Origin: Ancylostoma caninum
Taxonomy: Eukaryota; Nematoda; Chromadorea; Rhabditida; Ancylostomatidae
Length of the DNA stretch: 64,000 nucleotides
Direction of reading: 5' to 3'
Assembly: GCA_037903475.1 (NCBI GenBank)
Contig: JBAJFG010000597.1
Span: 806,001-870,000 of the forward strand
Under the pieces are notes generated by a model. That model ran no database searches. It was given only the letters and a program-made list of their open reading frames with translations, and had not been told where the DNA came from. The position numbers and the translations under genes are program-made. Shown piece after piece: positions 49,958 through 59,928 of the stretch; within the stretch, counting starts at the first letter, position 1; each line of letters starts with the position of its first letter.

Positions 49958-52900
49958 TCATTTCTTCCTCTCAACGTTGGACACTTCCTCTCTGGACTGA
50001 GTTCTGTTCTCTGAACGAAAACATTGTTCAGTCTGTTACTGTGAATAATGAGAAAACAACAGAGCTAATGAACTTACGCCTTCATAGGAAACTAGGAGAT
50101 GTGGACGAACTGCAATTTCAGGCTTCTGAATTACAGGCGTTTGAGCAAGCGTTAAGCACTTTGTACCCGTAGCTGACGTCACTCGTTCTATACCCGCTTC
50201 CAGAGCTGCCCGTAATTGCACAAGAGCATCAGTCAAGCCATCACGAAGACAGATGCATGCAATCTCATTGAACTGCGTCTGGACCTGGAAGTGATTACTA
50301 GTTTTACAGTGCTACGTACACAGTGTTTAACTCACTGCTTGCAAGTTGTCGTATTCATTCTTCGCCATATCGCTAAGAAGGACCTCCTCTGCTTGTGAAT
50401 CATTGTATTCATTCTTAGTTATGTCACTAAGGAGCTCTTCCGCTTGCAAACAATTGTCCTTATTCTCCACTATGTCGCTGAGAATTACCTCCTCTTCTTG
50501 CGAATTATTGTGTTCATTCTTCGTTATGTAGCTTAGAAGAACCTCCTTCTGAGGAAAAGAATTGGTTGGGCTGCATACTGCTGTGGTAGATGTTGAAGAT
50601 ATATCCGCAGTCGACTGTACATCTATGGGTAGTGGGGGAAGGGTGACAGAGTTAATGGGATGACCAATATGACCAAATGTTCCACGATATTCCACGCTGC
50701 CGTCACCATGAAGAGTAACCTGAACTACTAGGGTTCAATGTGAACGAAGAAAGAGGAAATAGTTCCATAATTACCTTTAAGAAGGCTGAGCAGTGGCTGT
50801 GAATACGTTTGCTGGCTCGGCTACCTTTAAGAGCCGATAAAGGGCCAACTGGATCGCCTCTACCTCTGGCGTATTCGCATAAGTATGTGGTAATGCGACA
50901 TTCATTCGACACACAAGAACTACGTCTCATTAACCGGATTACGGCGGTTTGCTCCTTAGAACGCTTCCACTTCTGGAAAGCTTGCCTGCGTAATACGCCG
51001 TACAAAAAATCTCAACTATCGATGCGTATAACAACCACTCACTACGAACTGCGTCCAATCTGACATTGTTCCAGTGATAATCCTGTAGTCCTGATCCGGG
51101 TTTTCGTCTTTGTGAACATCAAGGCAGTGCAGCGCAAGCCTGCCATGGCTGGTGAAATGTTTTCTACAACTAGGGCACGTGACACGTCCTCTGGTGTTCT
51201 CTTCGACACCGTGCACCCTCTGCAAGTATCTTCTGATGTTCTCTTCGAAACCGTGCACCTTCTGCAAGTAAGGTCTATAAATTCCATCGGTGGAGGCGTG
51301 GACTTGTCCGCACGTGTGCGCTGCGGTTGAATGTAAACGTTCAACTCGGCCAGCATCCTACTGTTTGAAAACCCCATTCGCCGGATTTCAGCTTATGTGA
51401 ATGGTTGTCTGCATGGTTTGTGATTACGCAGTTTTTCTGTACATCACACTGCCGTAGTCGACTCAATGTTTTGCTAACCTCAAAGAGAAGTGGTGGATCA
51501 GTTGAACCACCACGATTTGGCGGCGACGTGCATGTGCGATCCTGTCCACAAATCCATCAATGGAAGGTACAGACTGTACGGTTAGTTCAGAGATGGCACC
51601 TCAGGTGACTTGTCTGCAATTACGACTTCGCCAGCAGGATGCGTCTGGAAGGGGATTTTACCAAATGGCGGGTGTGCATCATCGTGACGGAAAACGAGGA
51701 GACTTCCCGCCCTCCATGATTAACTCGTCCTCTGTCGCATCCAAATTTTGCATGGTCAAGTAAAACGGAATCGCGCGCGGAGGGATAGAGTCAACCGTTT
51801 GGGGCGGGAGGAGGATTTGAACGAACTAATCGTAGAACTGTACCATGCTCCGTTTTCCCTCACGATAATACACACCCCCAAATGGCTGCAGGGAAACATC
51901 AAAATGGGAAGAATCACACCACATTCAGGGAACTCCAACTGTACGCAGACAAGGGTTGAGACCGTGACGCGGCTTTCTTGGGCAGAGACACGGGCGTTCT
52001 GCATGCTGAGCGCCTACGTTTTTGCCCAAGAGAGCCGCGCCGCGGCCCCGACCCTTGTCTGCGTACATTTGGAGTTTCCTATACATATGAAAAAAAAGTG
52101 CAAAACTTAGGTCAACTGGCCGAAATCGTGATAAGGTCGTAATTGCCGGTCAAGGTCTTACTTGGTGCCACCTCTGAGCTAACACATTGTAAATTTTAAA
52201 AACTCTCGGTGAGACGAGCTTGGCCGCATGTGTGCGTCAGCGCTGAATTGTGGGGGTTCAACTCGTCCTCTTTCCAGCGGAATGAGATCAGCAGAACATT
52301 GAGATGAATAAGACGGCCCCGTACGGCAATAGGAAGCGCAAACATTGTTAGGTGAAAGCCGTATTGAAGAACACTCATCTAATACTAAGACGAAATCCAT
52401 CTAGTGCAATTGAGCGGGCGCCGAGTTCAACCATCAAAACTCACCTACAACGTGCACGCACTGCTAATTCGCGCTTTCACTGATAGAACTTAGTAACTAC
52501 ATATATCTACCTACACTGCCGGTCAATTATATTCGCACCACGGAATACCAATCGCATCTACGTTGGTCAACCGCACCGCACCACCTACAAGGTGCCACTA
52601 ACCAGCTGGGCGCTACGACTGTCGCTCGTTGCCTGTGTTGATGACTGGCTTACATTTTATACGCGCTGAACCAAAGATTCCGAAATGAAGGCAGAACCAC
52701 TGGGAAAAGCAGTGGAAAACATAAACATAACATCAATACTGGCAATCATGACGCTCAGCTAGTGTGCTGTGCGGCCTGCGTGGTGCAGGTTTGTAGATAT
52801 GATGGGCGGTAATCAGCAGATAAAATGGGCGCTGATGCAAAATTATTGATCGGCACTTCATGAGCAACAGGGATGAGCGGATGCGAAATTTTCCACGTCC

Positions 52901-55900
52901 CGGATAACGGATAGACCACAAATGACTGGATAACGGATACCAGATAGCGAATTACGGATAAGTGATCCAGATGCTACAAGACACCATCTTCCATAATACT
53001 AAAAATCCAATATAGTTCTGTCGCTGAGCCTCATTTTCGATTAACTATTCTTGATATGCGGAGACTCCATTCTTATTTTTCTTTTATTACGATTAGCTCT
53101 CGGCAATTAATGCCTTCGTCAGACCTTAAAGGCAGTGTCTCACCTCATTTTTGATTCTGGGATATCATTGAAATCTGGACCTACTCGACGCGCCGAGTTC
53201 AACAATCTATATGATTTCTAATTAAACTCTCGAAAAACCCGAGGGAACAATCCAATTTGTCGTAGACCGAGTTGCACGGCAAGAAAACTGTATGACTTCT
53301 CTACACCTCTTTTGTTCTCACTGATCGCACAGGTGTTCTCACTGCCGAAAAGTGCGCCGCAGTCTCGTCCTGCTCGTGGAAAGGCGGGAGGTGCCTCATA
53401 CACCGGCCGAGAATTTGAGCGAATTCTGTGTAGCTGAGGTGAGATACTGCCTTTAATATTTCAAAAACAATGCAACATCATCATAGATGAACAACGAAAG
53501 AGCGAAACACCGTATGGAAAGACGACGATGAATGATTTTGAGCCGAACGATGTGGCTGACCTATACATAGAAATCTTACTGAAGCTACAGTGCACAAGCG
53601 ACAAAAAAAAAAGAAATAGATCTTACTCCTCTATTGGGTGGCAAGTATATGTAAAGTGGGTGAGTGACCTAGAGCCAGGGGACTCGCATGGCCAAAGGGA
53701 TCAAATAATTAGTCGTAACGCTTTTCTTAACTCTTCTCTCGTATTTATCTCTGGCTCATGTCTTCTTATCTCCCTTGCCTCCACTATTTTCCTTTCCAGC
53801 GTCCTAGTTAAGTAACGGTGGAGGACTCGAACAGTGAACGCTGGTGGTGATTCATGCGTGTGTTTTAGGGTTCGATGCCTCGAAAACCTCTCACTAGGAT
53901 AGGAGGCGGGGTTAGCCAAAGCTCTTAGGTCTAGTCTTCTGCGAAGAGCTTTCATTGTCTCGCCGTTGTAATTCTCGCCACATGCAACACAGTTGATCAT
54001 ATAGACTGTGCCTCGAAGTCCGCAAATTTTCTCCTCAGTATAGTATCGGCAATTTGCTCTAAGGTATCTGCTTTCGTAAATGCGTGTAGATGTAAGGTCT
54101 TCCAACGTGGGTGACGGGCGGAACATGAGACGAATGGGCAGCCGGGACTCCTCTACAACTTGATTTACTTTTCGTGAGGCATCCCCCACATATGGAAAGA
54201 CAAGTGGAAGCCCATCCACAGTTGAGTGTGGGAACCAAGTTTTAGGAAGATCCCAACGGTAGCCATTTTTTTCGAGTATGCGACTGACATAATTTTCTAT
54301 ACCAGGGTTCATTTTCCTGCATAGTCTCTTTCTCTTCATGAAATTCTGCAAGATGCCCGTTTTCTCAAAGATGGGGTAGGCACTTCTAGAGTGCACTAAG
54401 ATGTTACGTGATGCACATTTCTTATACCATAGGCATTCAATATGACAGACCACTATCCTCATTTTTGTGTTAAGAAAAGGAGGGAAACCCTCTCCATCAG
54501 GTTTCACCATCGTGAAGGATATATTGGCGGCAACCGCGTTCAGTCTCCTAACGTTCTTCCAACCTCATTTTCGTTAACCCCAATCACAAATGCGTCGTCG
54601 ACGTAGCGCTTGTACAGCAGAATATCCAACGTGAAGTTATGGGTTTGATGTCATCCATAAAGATGATTGCCAACAACGGTGCAATTTGGTTTCCCATCGC
54701 CAGTCCTCGCCTCTGCTCGTACATCCTGTTGTTGAACAAAACATGTTGCAACTGAGCGTAGCGCTTAGCATGACTTTGATGTCGTTTGCGTTGAAGCCCA
54801 TGCTTTTGCTATGGATTTGGCTTTGGTGTTGCTGGTACAGTGAAATGACGACGTCCACTACGCTATTGTTGTCAACGTTGGTGTACAAGGACGCAACGTC
54901 AGAACTTGCATATCGAGCCTTTGGTGGTAACTGGCACTGAGATAACGAGGCTAGGAATGATCTACGTTCACAGTATGATCCCCAACAAATTGGAGTAGTG
55001 GCGATAAAACTTTCAACCAACTTTTAGTCTATCAGATGGATGAAGATGAAATTATTGGACGAATTTTGATCGCATCTGGAGGTATCGCAATCGGACCACT
55101 TGCTGGAGAAAGTTTGTGCGTCTTCGCGACAATGTAAAACGTAGGAACGATCGGATGCGAATCCAAGAACTGTTTTGCAACAAAGGCGCCCAACCTTGGT
55201 TTCACAAGTTGTTATTGCCCGTTTTACTTTATCACATGTCTTGCTAAATGCAGCCATAGTAGTTTCGCACATAGGTGCGATAGTCGGAGCCGAGGCTCTG
55301 TCCCCCTTAACTTTGGACGCGGGTCCGACAGACCCTCTTCACTTAAGCGAAGGGGAGGAGACCGGGGTCAAGCTTCGGTAAAAAAAACAATTAATAAAAT
55401 TAGTTTTTTTTTCGCTTGATGGAAACGATGAAGGAAGAAGGGCACAATTGAGGGGGAAGACGAAGCAAAAGAAGGGAATATCAGGAAGTTGGACGGAAAC
55501 ATCCTTATTAGCAAATGTTAACAAACATTTAATGAAAGATTGCAATGAATGTGTGTGCTGTGTGCGTCGGCCAGAACGAATGACTTATGGGTTACGATAT
55601 TGGAGCACTGAATTGAACGGATTGCAGGGAGTTGAAGTAATTAGGAATAACACGGCAGTGAGTGAAAATTTCCATAGAGTGAAGGGTATCCTAAGCTAGC
55701 TGAAACCTTGCAGATGAAGGATGCACCCTGTTTGCATAGAAAAAGTCAGAACTTGCGGAACCGTTTGCGTTTTTCGAAAGCAATACTTTTCGCGGCAGTT
55801 ACAGTTCTATCACTAATAACAGTATTAATAGAGGGTGAATCAAAAATGGGACAGTCCAGGGAACAAGAGGAGGAAAACTGTATAATCTGCAACCAACTGC

Positions 55901-58403
55901 AAATGTTCTTGTGATTATCTTATGAGAACCACATTGAGATGTTTGAGACCGGCGAAAATAGCGAGAAGCAGGTTTTTTTTCACGAATTTCTCTTCGCACA
56001 CAGAACCATATGAGATACTCAGGACATGATAGTGAATTAGATAAAATTCTCTATCGATCGGTACATGATATGATGGATAAAAGTCTGTCCTGCGCTGTGC
56101 AGGAGGGGGTGGAGCCAAAATCAGTACATTGGCTCCGGCCAAAAGCGAGACAGTGCAATGAGGGAGGAGGGCGCAGAGCGAGGACCGAAGCCGTCCTCAA
56201 GAGACCGGCTCCGGTACCCTTCATCCTTGGCGGGAACGACTTACAACGTCTTTCCAGAAGAAGTGACGAGTGATATAGGTGTAATTTCACAAAATGTTGT
56301 CACGATGTACCCTTCACTAATATGTCCACGTTTCAAATAAGAAAGTTATAAGAGAAAAGAGCCGTTTCTTGGCACTTTTCAGTGTTATTAAAAGAGAAGG
56401 AGTTGCTGTGGGTGAATTATAGGGTATTGGACACGAGAAGGTAGGATAATAAGTGCTGATATACCTCGGACCCTCCCATTTTGGAAAGAACCGCAATTTG
56501 AATGTCTTTTCATATTGAAATTAGTGCCAGATTTTCCCCGTCGGGGCGATGACTCATCGCGCCGCCGCCGTCAGTTCGCCGCATATGGAAGGGCATACCT
56601 GAGCTTGCCTAAATAGATGAAGGCAAACGGACGGCAACTGAATTACTAACACCTACGTCTGTAATGTGACGATCCCCTCCCCCCCTGTAGTCCGGTCGTC
56701 GCCTTTTTGTGACAGCCAGCTAGAAAACTACCCCCCCCCCTCCCCTCTCCCCGGTCAACGACCACCCTTCACTTTTGGCACCGCTGACAGGCATCAGACC
56801 CCTCAGACCCCCTTCACTTCGCAGACCCCCGGCTCCCCCCCCCCCCCCCCGTCGCATCTATGGTTTCGTAGTACGTCGAGGAATGGTGATGATCTTGTCC
56901 ATCGACAGTGGCATGACAACGAAGGAGCCGCATTTGTCTGCAACTGTGTATCTTACCCTATTCTCGGAACGGAGAAGCTTTTTGATGCCCCTTCTTTCGC
57001 TTGGTGTTAGATTAGAGCTATAGGCTTGTGTTGGTTCGCTTGAATATATTCGCTGTATGGCAATCTCTAGACTAGCTATTCTTGCATCAACTTCAGAGGC
57101 TGGTCTTGGAAGCTTGACTCCTCTCGCTGGAAATCGCATAGAAGAAATAATAGTTGATTGTCGATCAAGTACTGTCGGCCCAGTTTGCAATCTCCAACGC
57201 AATCGCTGGGTAAACTGATGAAGCCCACCGAGAGCTCTGTCTATGGTGGAACTGACTATCAACACTTGGAGATACAGCGAAGGATGGACCGAGACTTAGT
57301 GCCTATTCAGTATTAATATTGCTACTAAAATGATAAAAGTAGAATACGATACGAATTATTGCGGAGATGAATTAGCACAAGGGGAGGGCTGAAGGGGGCC
57401 GAAGCTTTCCTTTACATATTTTTTGTGGATCCAAAGTGTGACCGTCGTCGAATCTTGACATCTACATCTTCTATTGCTGCACTATCCTTTGTGGAGTTTT
57501 GATAGATCTTCTAGTACTGAAAAACTATTATGATCGTACTGACTCTTAAACGGTCTAGCTCGTCTAACTTTGATCACTAGATTCAAAAATTGGTAGATAC
57601 AGTAGACTTCAATAAATATGCGAAATGAACCTTGTGAGGGAGTGACACCGCTCATCAGTGAGTTGCGAAATCATCAATTTCAACGTTGTTTATGGCCAAA
57701 CATTACCCAATGTTTTCGACATTTTCACGAGCGGCGATTTCCATGTTGCTGCCTCACTTTGTAGGACGAACCAGAAAACGTGAACAAGAGCATTTCTTTT
57801 TGTGTAGGCACTTACAAGTCTGTGTTACCTTCTCCTACTTTTCTACAAGACTATAAACTACTGATGGTGGTATAGAATCTACAACGCGCTAGACCACGTA
57901 CACAACAGTTCTTCAAATGAAGGCTCTCCTCTGTTGCGAACGTGCGTAATGAAGCCACAATGTTCAGCCTTGTCTGCACCGTTATCCGAAGCCAAAAGCC
58001 CGGAAACCTACGGATAACGGTAGAAAGGGTGACCGGATACAGATAATCCGCTCATCCCTGATGAGTAAGTTGCTACTTATTTCCCAAAAGTGTAAGTGGA
58101 AAATAATCGTAATGATAATTGTCGAAATTTGATTAATATAATAAATTGGAACTCACCTTCATATGGTGGGTCAGACCATTGTCGGAGAAATACACTCTTT
58201 TGCATTCATCGCATTCATGCGTCTTCCTTCCTCCGTCGCGGGAAAGCTTCAGAAATCTTTTCAGTTCTTGCACGTTTTCCTCGTCCCAGAAATGCACCTT
58301 CCGCAGGTGATGGTATAAATTCTTCAAAACCATCGACTTCGAGTGACACACTGGGCACTCACTACGCCCAAGCCTGGCTAGCATAATAGCGGCACCAAAT
58401 GAT
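49958..58403 (-). CDS. Three-finger C2H2 zinc-finger protein, six exons
   Basis: A probable nuclear DNA-binding protein. Exons on the minus strand: A 58403-58157 (ATG at 58384), B 51219-51043 (or from 51261), C 50972-50775, D 50719-50336, E 50284-50078, F 50032-49958 (TGA). All junctions are phase 0 with GT..AG ends; introns B-F are 70, 55, 51 and 45 nt. The product is 422 aa (436 with the longer exon B). Fingers have C-x2-C-x12-H-x4-H spacing: C10/C13/H26/H31, C58/C61/H74/H79 and C91/C94/H107/H112; H79 is contributed by exon B. Residues WTQFVKWK bridge exons B and C. A Cys..HSHC..FGHIGH set in C-D could form a further zinc cluster of FLYWCH/MULE-leader kind. Related nematode proteins, as I recall, often continue into a MULE transposase, absent here. 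For exon F the stronger acceptor TTCACAG lies 6 nt upstream and would give an immediate TAA. Confidence 0.8.
50351..50553 (-). repeat. Coding tandem repeat in exon D (four 17-18-aa units)
   Basis: Four units of 54, 51 and 54 bp spacing encode EVLLSDITKNEYNNSQAE-like peptides with variations (units start near residues 250-255). They are acidic and Asn/Ser-rich, probably a disordered spacer. All length differences are multiples of three, so the frame is preserved, which supports real coding. Confidence 0.8.
51217..51264 (-). promoter_or_regulatory. Tandem duplicated 3' splice acceptors of exon B
   Basis: A 42-bp direct duplication places two ACTTGCAG acceptors 42 nt apart. One starts the exon at 51261 (AAG GTG CAC), the other at 51219 (AGG GTG CAC). 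Both preserve phase 0 and both supply the missing V-H of finger 2. The longer choice inserts 14 residues (a second KVHG-type linker), the shorter gives canonical finger spacing to finger 3. Confidence 0.7.
51404..52400. mobile_element. Foldback (long inverted repeat) element, about 1 kb
   Basis: The arms at about 51440-51640 and 52130-52360 are inverted, diverged copies (CTCAATGTTTTGCTAACCTC versus CTCAATGTTCTGCTGATCTC on the opposite strand, ending in CAATTACGAC). Ends and target duplication are unclear. It lies in intron 1 of the zinc-finger gene. Confidence 0.6.
51928..52081. mobile_element. Palindromic MITE nested in the foldback
   Basis: The left GGGAACTCCAACTGTACGCA and the right (reverse complement) GGAAACTCCAAATGTACGCA pair for about 65 bp through GACAAGGGT and CGCGGCTTTCTTGGGCA, leaving a short loop near 52000. 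The GC-rich arms would form a strong hairpin. Confidence 0.75.
53096..53125 (-). ncRNA. Hammerhead-core-like motif, PLE copy 2
   Basis: The minus strand reads CUGACGA, a short GGCA/UGCC stem, then GAGA in place of GAAA. It aligns with the motif at 34179-34208 and lies about 580 bp downstream of the endonuclease stop. CUGANGA is kept while GAAA is mutated, so the copy is probably catalytically dead. Confidence 0.35.
53126..53456. mobile_element. TTAA-flanked MITE, 331 bp, inserted in the PLE 3' region
   Basis: TTAA at 53126-53129 and 53453-53456 bracket AAGGCAGTGTCTCACCTCA and (reverse) AAGGCAGTATCTCACCTCA. Removing one TTAA plus the element joins GACC to TTAATATTTC, which aligns with GACCTAAATATTAAC at 34205-34219 in the other PLE copy. 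That copy therefore acts as an unoccupied site. The interior differs from the 577-bp family, although the outer AAGGCAGTGTC is shared. Confidence 0.8.
53701..57265 (-). pseudogene. Penelope-like RT + GIY-YIG endonuclease, broken
   Basis: The N-terminal part reads NLTPSERRGIKKLLRS and VADKCGSFVVMP (56950-56870). After an interruption (about 56850-55290), RT motifs follow in shifting frames: VPTFYIVAKTHKLSPASGPI then IKIRPIISS (55175-55060), YASSDVASLYTNV (about 54900), EQRRGLAMGNQIAPLLAI, and the catalytic YVDD at 54605-54594. The last frame (54510-53701) is long and intact: FPPFLNTKMRIV, then ILEKNGYRWDLPKTW, LPLVFPYVGDASRKVNQVVE, a Cys-rich segment that has lost most of its cysteines, and RGTVYMINCVACGENYNGET (YVGET in the other copy). 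Frameshifts near 55190, 54720 and 54540 inactivate it. Confidence 0.85.
55290..56850. other. Sequence interrupting the Penelope-like element
   Basis: PLE homology stops at about 56858 (N-terminal part) and resumes near 55270. The intervening 1.5 kb holds low-complexity C-rich tracts (56690-56760; C16 at 56835-56850) and short unrecognised frames such as 55448-55699. It may be a further insertion or a diverged PLE segment. Confidence 0.4.
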
Positions 58404-58414
58404 CTGAAAAGAAA
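58404..58414 (-). promoter_or_regulatory. Splice acceptor upstream of the zinc-finger ATG
   Basis: TTTCTTTTCAG on the minus strand precedes an 18-nt untranslated stretch and the ATG at 58384. No upstream coding exon was found, so this is probably a spliced-leader trans-splice acceptor, though an unseen 5' exon cannot be excluded. Confidence 0.5.
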
Positions 58415-58609
58415 AGTTACTGAACATTGTAAAAGTCAGAGATAAAGACAAGACGAGAAGTTCAGTCCAGTGAACAGGCAGTATTACCGTAACTCCTACG
58501 CAGAATAGGTCAAAATCACTTCCTCTGGACTCAAAACAGGCACTGACAGGTGGTTCTACGTACATTCGATAAACCATGATCACCTCGCTGTTTATCCTCA
58601 AAATAACTA

Positions 58610-59125
58610 AAGGGCAATTTATACTAGCTGCGTGCGTCAGTCGCGCGTCAGTCGCACGCATCCATTTCCAAGGGATTTTCGAAGAAGACCGGTCAACACG
58701 GCATGTACAGTGGACGGCAATGGCGGTGGCCCATCTGCGGCCTCGAGAAGGACGCAGCGCAACCGCGCCGCGCGCGCAGAGACCATTGGCGTCCGCTATC
58801 GGAATGCTATTTCAAGTCGCTGTCTTCCCGATTTGGTCAAAAATCAGTGAAATCGGGCAGAAAAGCTCTAGATATAGCATAACAGCTGCAGAAAATATCG
58901 TTTACGACGGCGCGGTTGCGCGGCGTGCTTCTTGAGGCCGCAGATGGGCCACCGCCATTGACGTCCACTGTACATCCTCAATGAAGAGAACGCGCGGCCG
59001 TCGCGAGGCCGTAAACGCGTGCGTCTGAGCTGCGACTGCGATGCGACTGCTATGCGACTGGGCCCTATTCTTCACCATATAGACGCACTCGCGTCAGTCG
59101 CACGCATCCAGTATAAATTGCCCTT
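58610..59125. mobile_element. MITE with AAGGGCAATTTATAC ends, between the two genes
   Basis: AAGGGCAATTTATACTAGCTG at the left (first 20 nt) and, inverted, AAGGGCAATTTATACTGGAT at the right. The interior is GC-rich with GTCAGTCGCACGCATCCA blocks at both sides. It is the same family as 35439-35577 but enlarged by a nested element. Its position between the divergent genes puts it in or near both promoters. Confidence 0.75.
58708..58970. mobile_element. Nested TA-flanked MITE
   Basis: CAGTGGACGGCAATGGCGGT and, inverted, CAGTGGACGTCAATGGCGGT are bordered by TA (58706-58707, 58971-58972). The arms pair for about 70 bp (GGCCCATCTGCGGCCTC, GCGCGGTTGCGC). TA flanks and CAGT ends suggest a Tc1/mariner-mobilised MITE inserted in the surrounding element. 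Confidence 0.75.
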
Positions 59126-59918
59126 AACGGAAGCACCCGCTCAAATCTTCTTGTCCGAAATTTTACTCAACCTTGGGGTTTCCAGAGAGCTAAAACTCAT
59201 ATCCAACGAGAAATCCGCGAAATTGGGGTGCGCTCTTCCCTGCGTCTTGTCGCGCTCCAGTAACGCTCGTGAGTCCCGCTATGAACACAAGCGCGTTAGT
59301 ACGCAATTGCGACGGGTCTGTTATCTGGCGCGTCGTCGCTGCGAAAGCACGAGCAGCAGGGTTGTGTTCACAACCGTGATGCGGATTTCTTCATAGGTGA
59401 GCTATGATTCTTTGTGTTCGTTTAACATTTACGATGCGCTGCCAGTGTGCGTCACCACTAAGATTTTAACTCGAACTCGAGAATTTCGACGAGTGTTCAT
59501 CTAAGAGTCAACCATCCTTTATTTTTAGCCCGGAAATTACGATAAGGCCATCGGATAACCGAACTGAATCTTTCACTTTATGAAATAAGGAGGAACGGGA
59601 AGGTAAGAATAGCGAGCAATATTTGAAAGGAAAAAAAACTGCGAAACGCTCAGACTGTGCTTCCCGGGATAATAAAATGAGAAAAAAATAAAGGAATGGA
59701 AGCTAGAACTCTTCAAATTCAAAACATACAAAAATATTAAATTTAGGCGTAGGATTAATGTACGAGCAAGTCGTGTAATTGCACAAGTAAAATTGAATCG
59801 TGCGCCGTCTCGCGGAATTTCAATTATTCCTTTGAAAACTCGTCCTTTTTCTGTGTCGTTCATGTCTTTTTTTTACAAATGTTGGGTAATGTTGTGGTGG
59901 ATCTGTTTACACTTCTGT
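59126..59918. other. Intergenic region upstream of the GET1/WRB start
   Basis: No element with defined ends. It presumably carries the promoter and outron of the plus-strand gene; no TATA-like motif stands out. Confidence 0.4.
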
Positions 59919-59928
59919 TTTTTTTTAG
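59919..59928 (+). promoter_or_regulatory. Probable spliced-leader trans-splice acceptor
   Basis: A T-rich run ending TTTTTTTTAG is followed immediately by the ATG of the GET1/WRB exon 1. ATG directly at the acceptor is typical of nematode trans-splicing. Confidence 0.7.

Larger units (their letters stand above)
53040..57265 (-). mobile_element. Penelope-like element, longer degenerate copy
   Basis: The minus-strand order is N-terminal region (57265-56858), about 1.5 kb of interrupting sequence, RT (about 55230-54540), connector and GIY-YIG endonuclease (54510-53701), then 3' sequence to about 53040 shared with the copy at 34.1 kb. A TTAA MITE (53126-53456) is inserted in the 3' part. The 5' end was not defined. 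Confidence 0.8.
52868..58060. mobile_element. 5.2-kb hAT-bounded element containing a Penelope-like insert
   Basis: The end CAGGGATGAGCGGAT at 52868 and its exact inverted copy ending 58060 are flanked by ATGAGCAA (52860-52867) and ATGAGTAA (58061-58068), a 7/8 octamer duplication. Both subterminal zones carry GGATAACGG repeats, as in the short hAT MITE at 27653. Most of the interior is a Penelope-like element, so this is best read as a short hAT MITE enlarged by a later retroelement insertion. No hAT transposase was seen. The whole unit sits in the first intron of the zinc-finger gene. Confidence 0.75.

Noticed and set aside
50986..50987. AG at 50987-50986 (GCAG|GCAAGC) as acceptor for exon C
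   Set aside because: It gives the wrong phase and an early stop; the TTTCCAG 13 nt downstream gives phase 0 and a W-x2-F-x2-WK junction.
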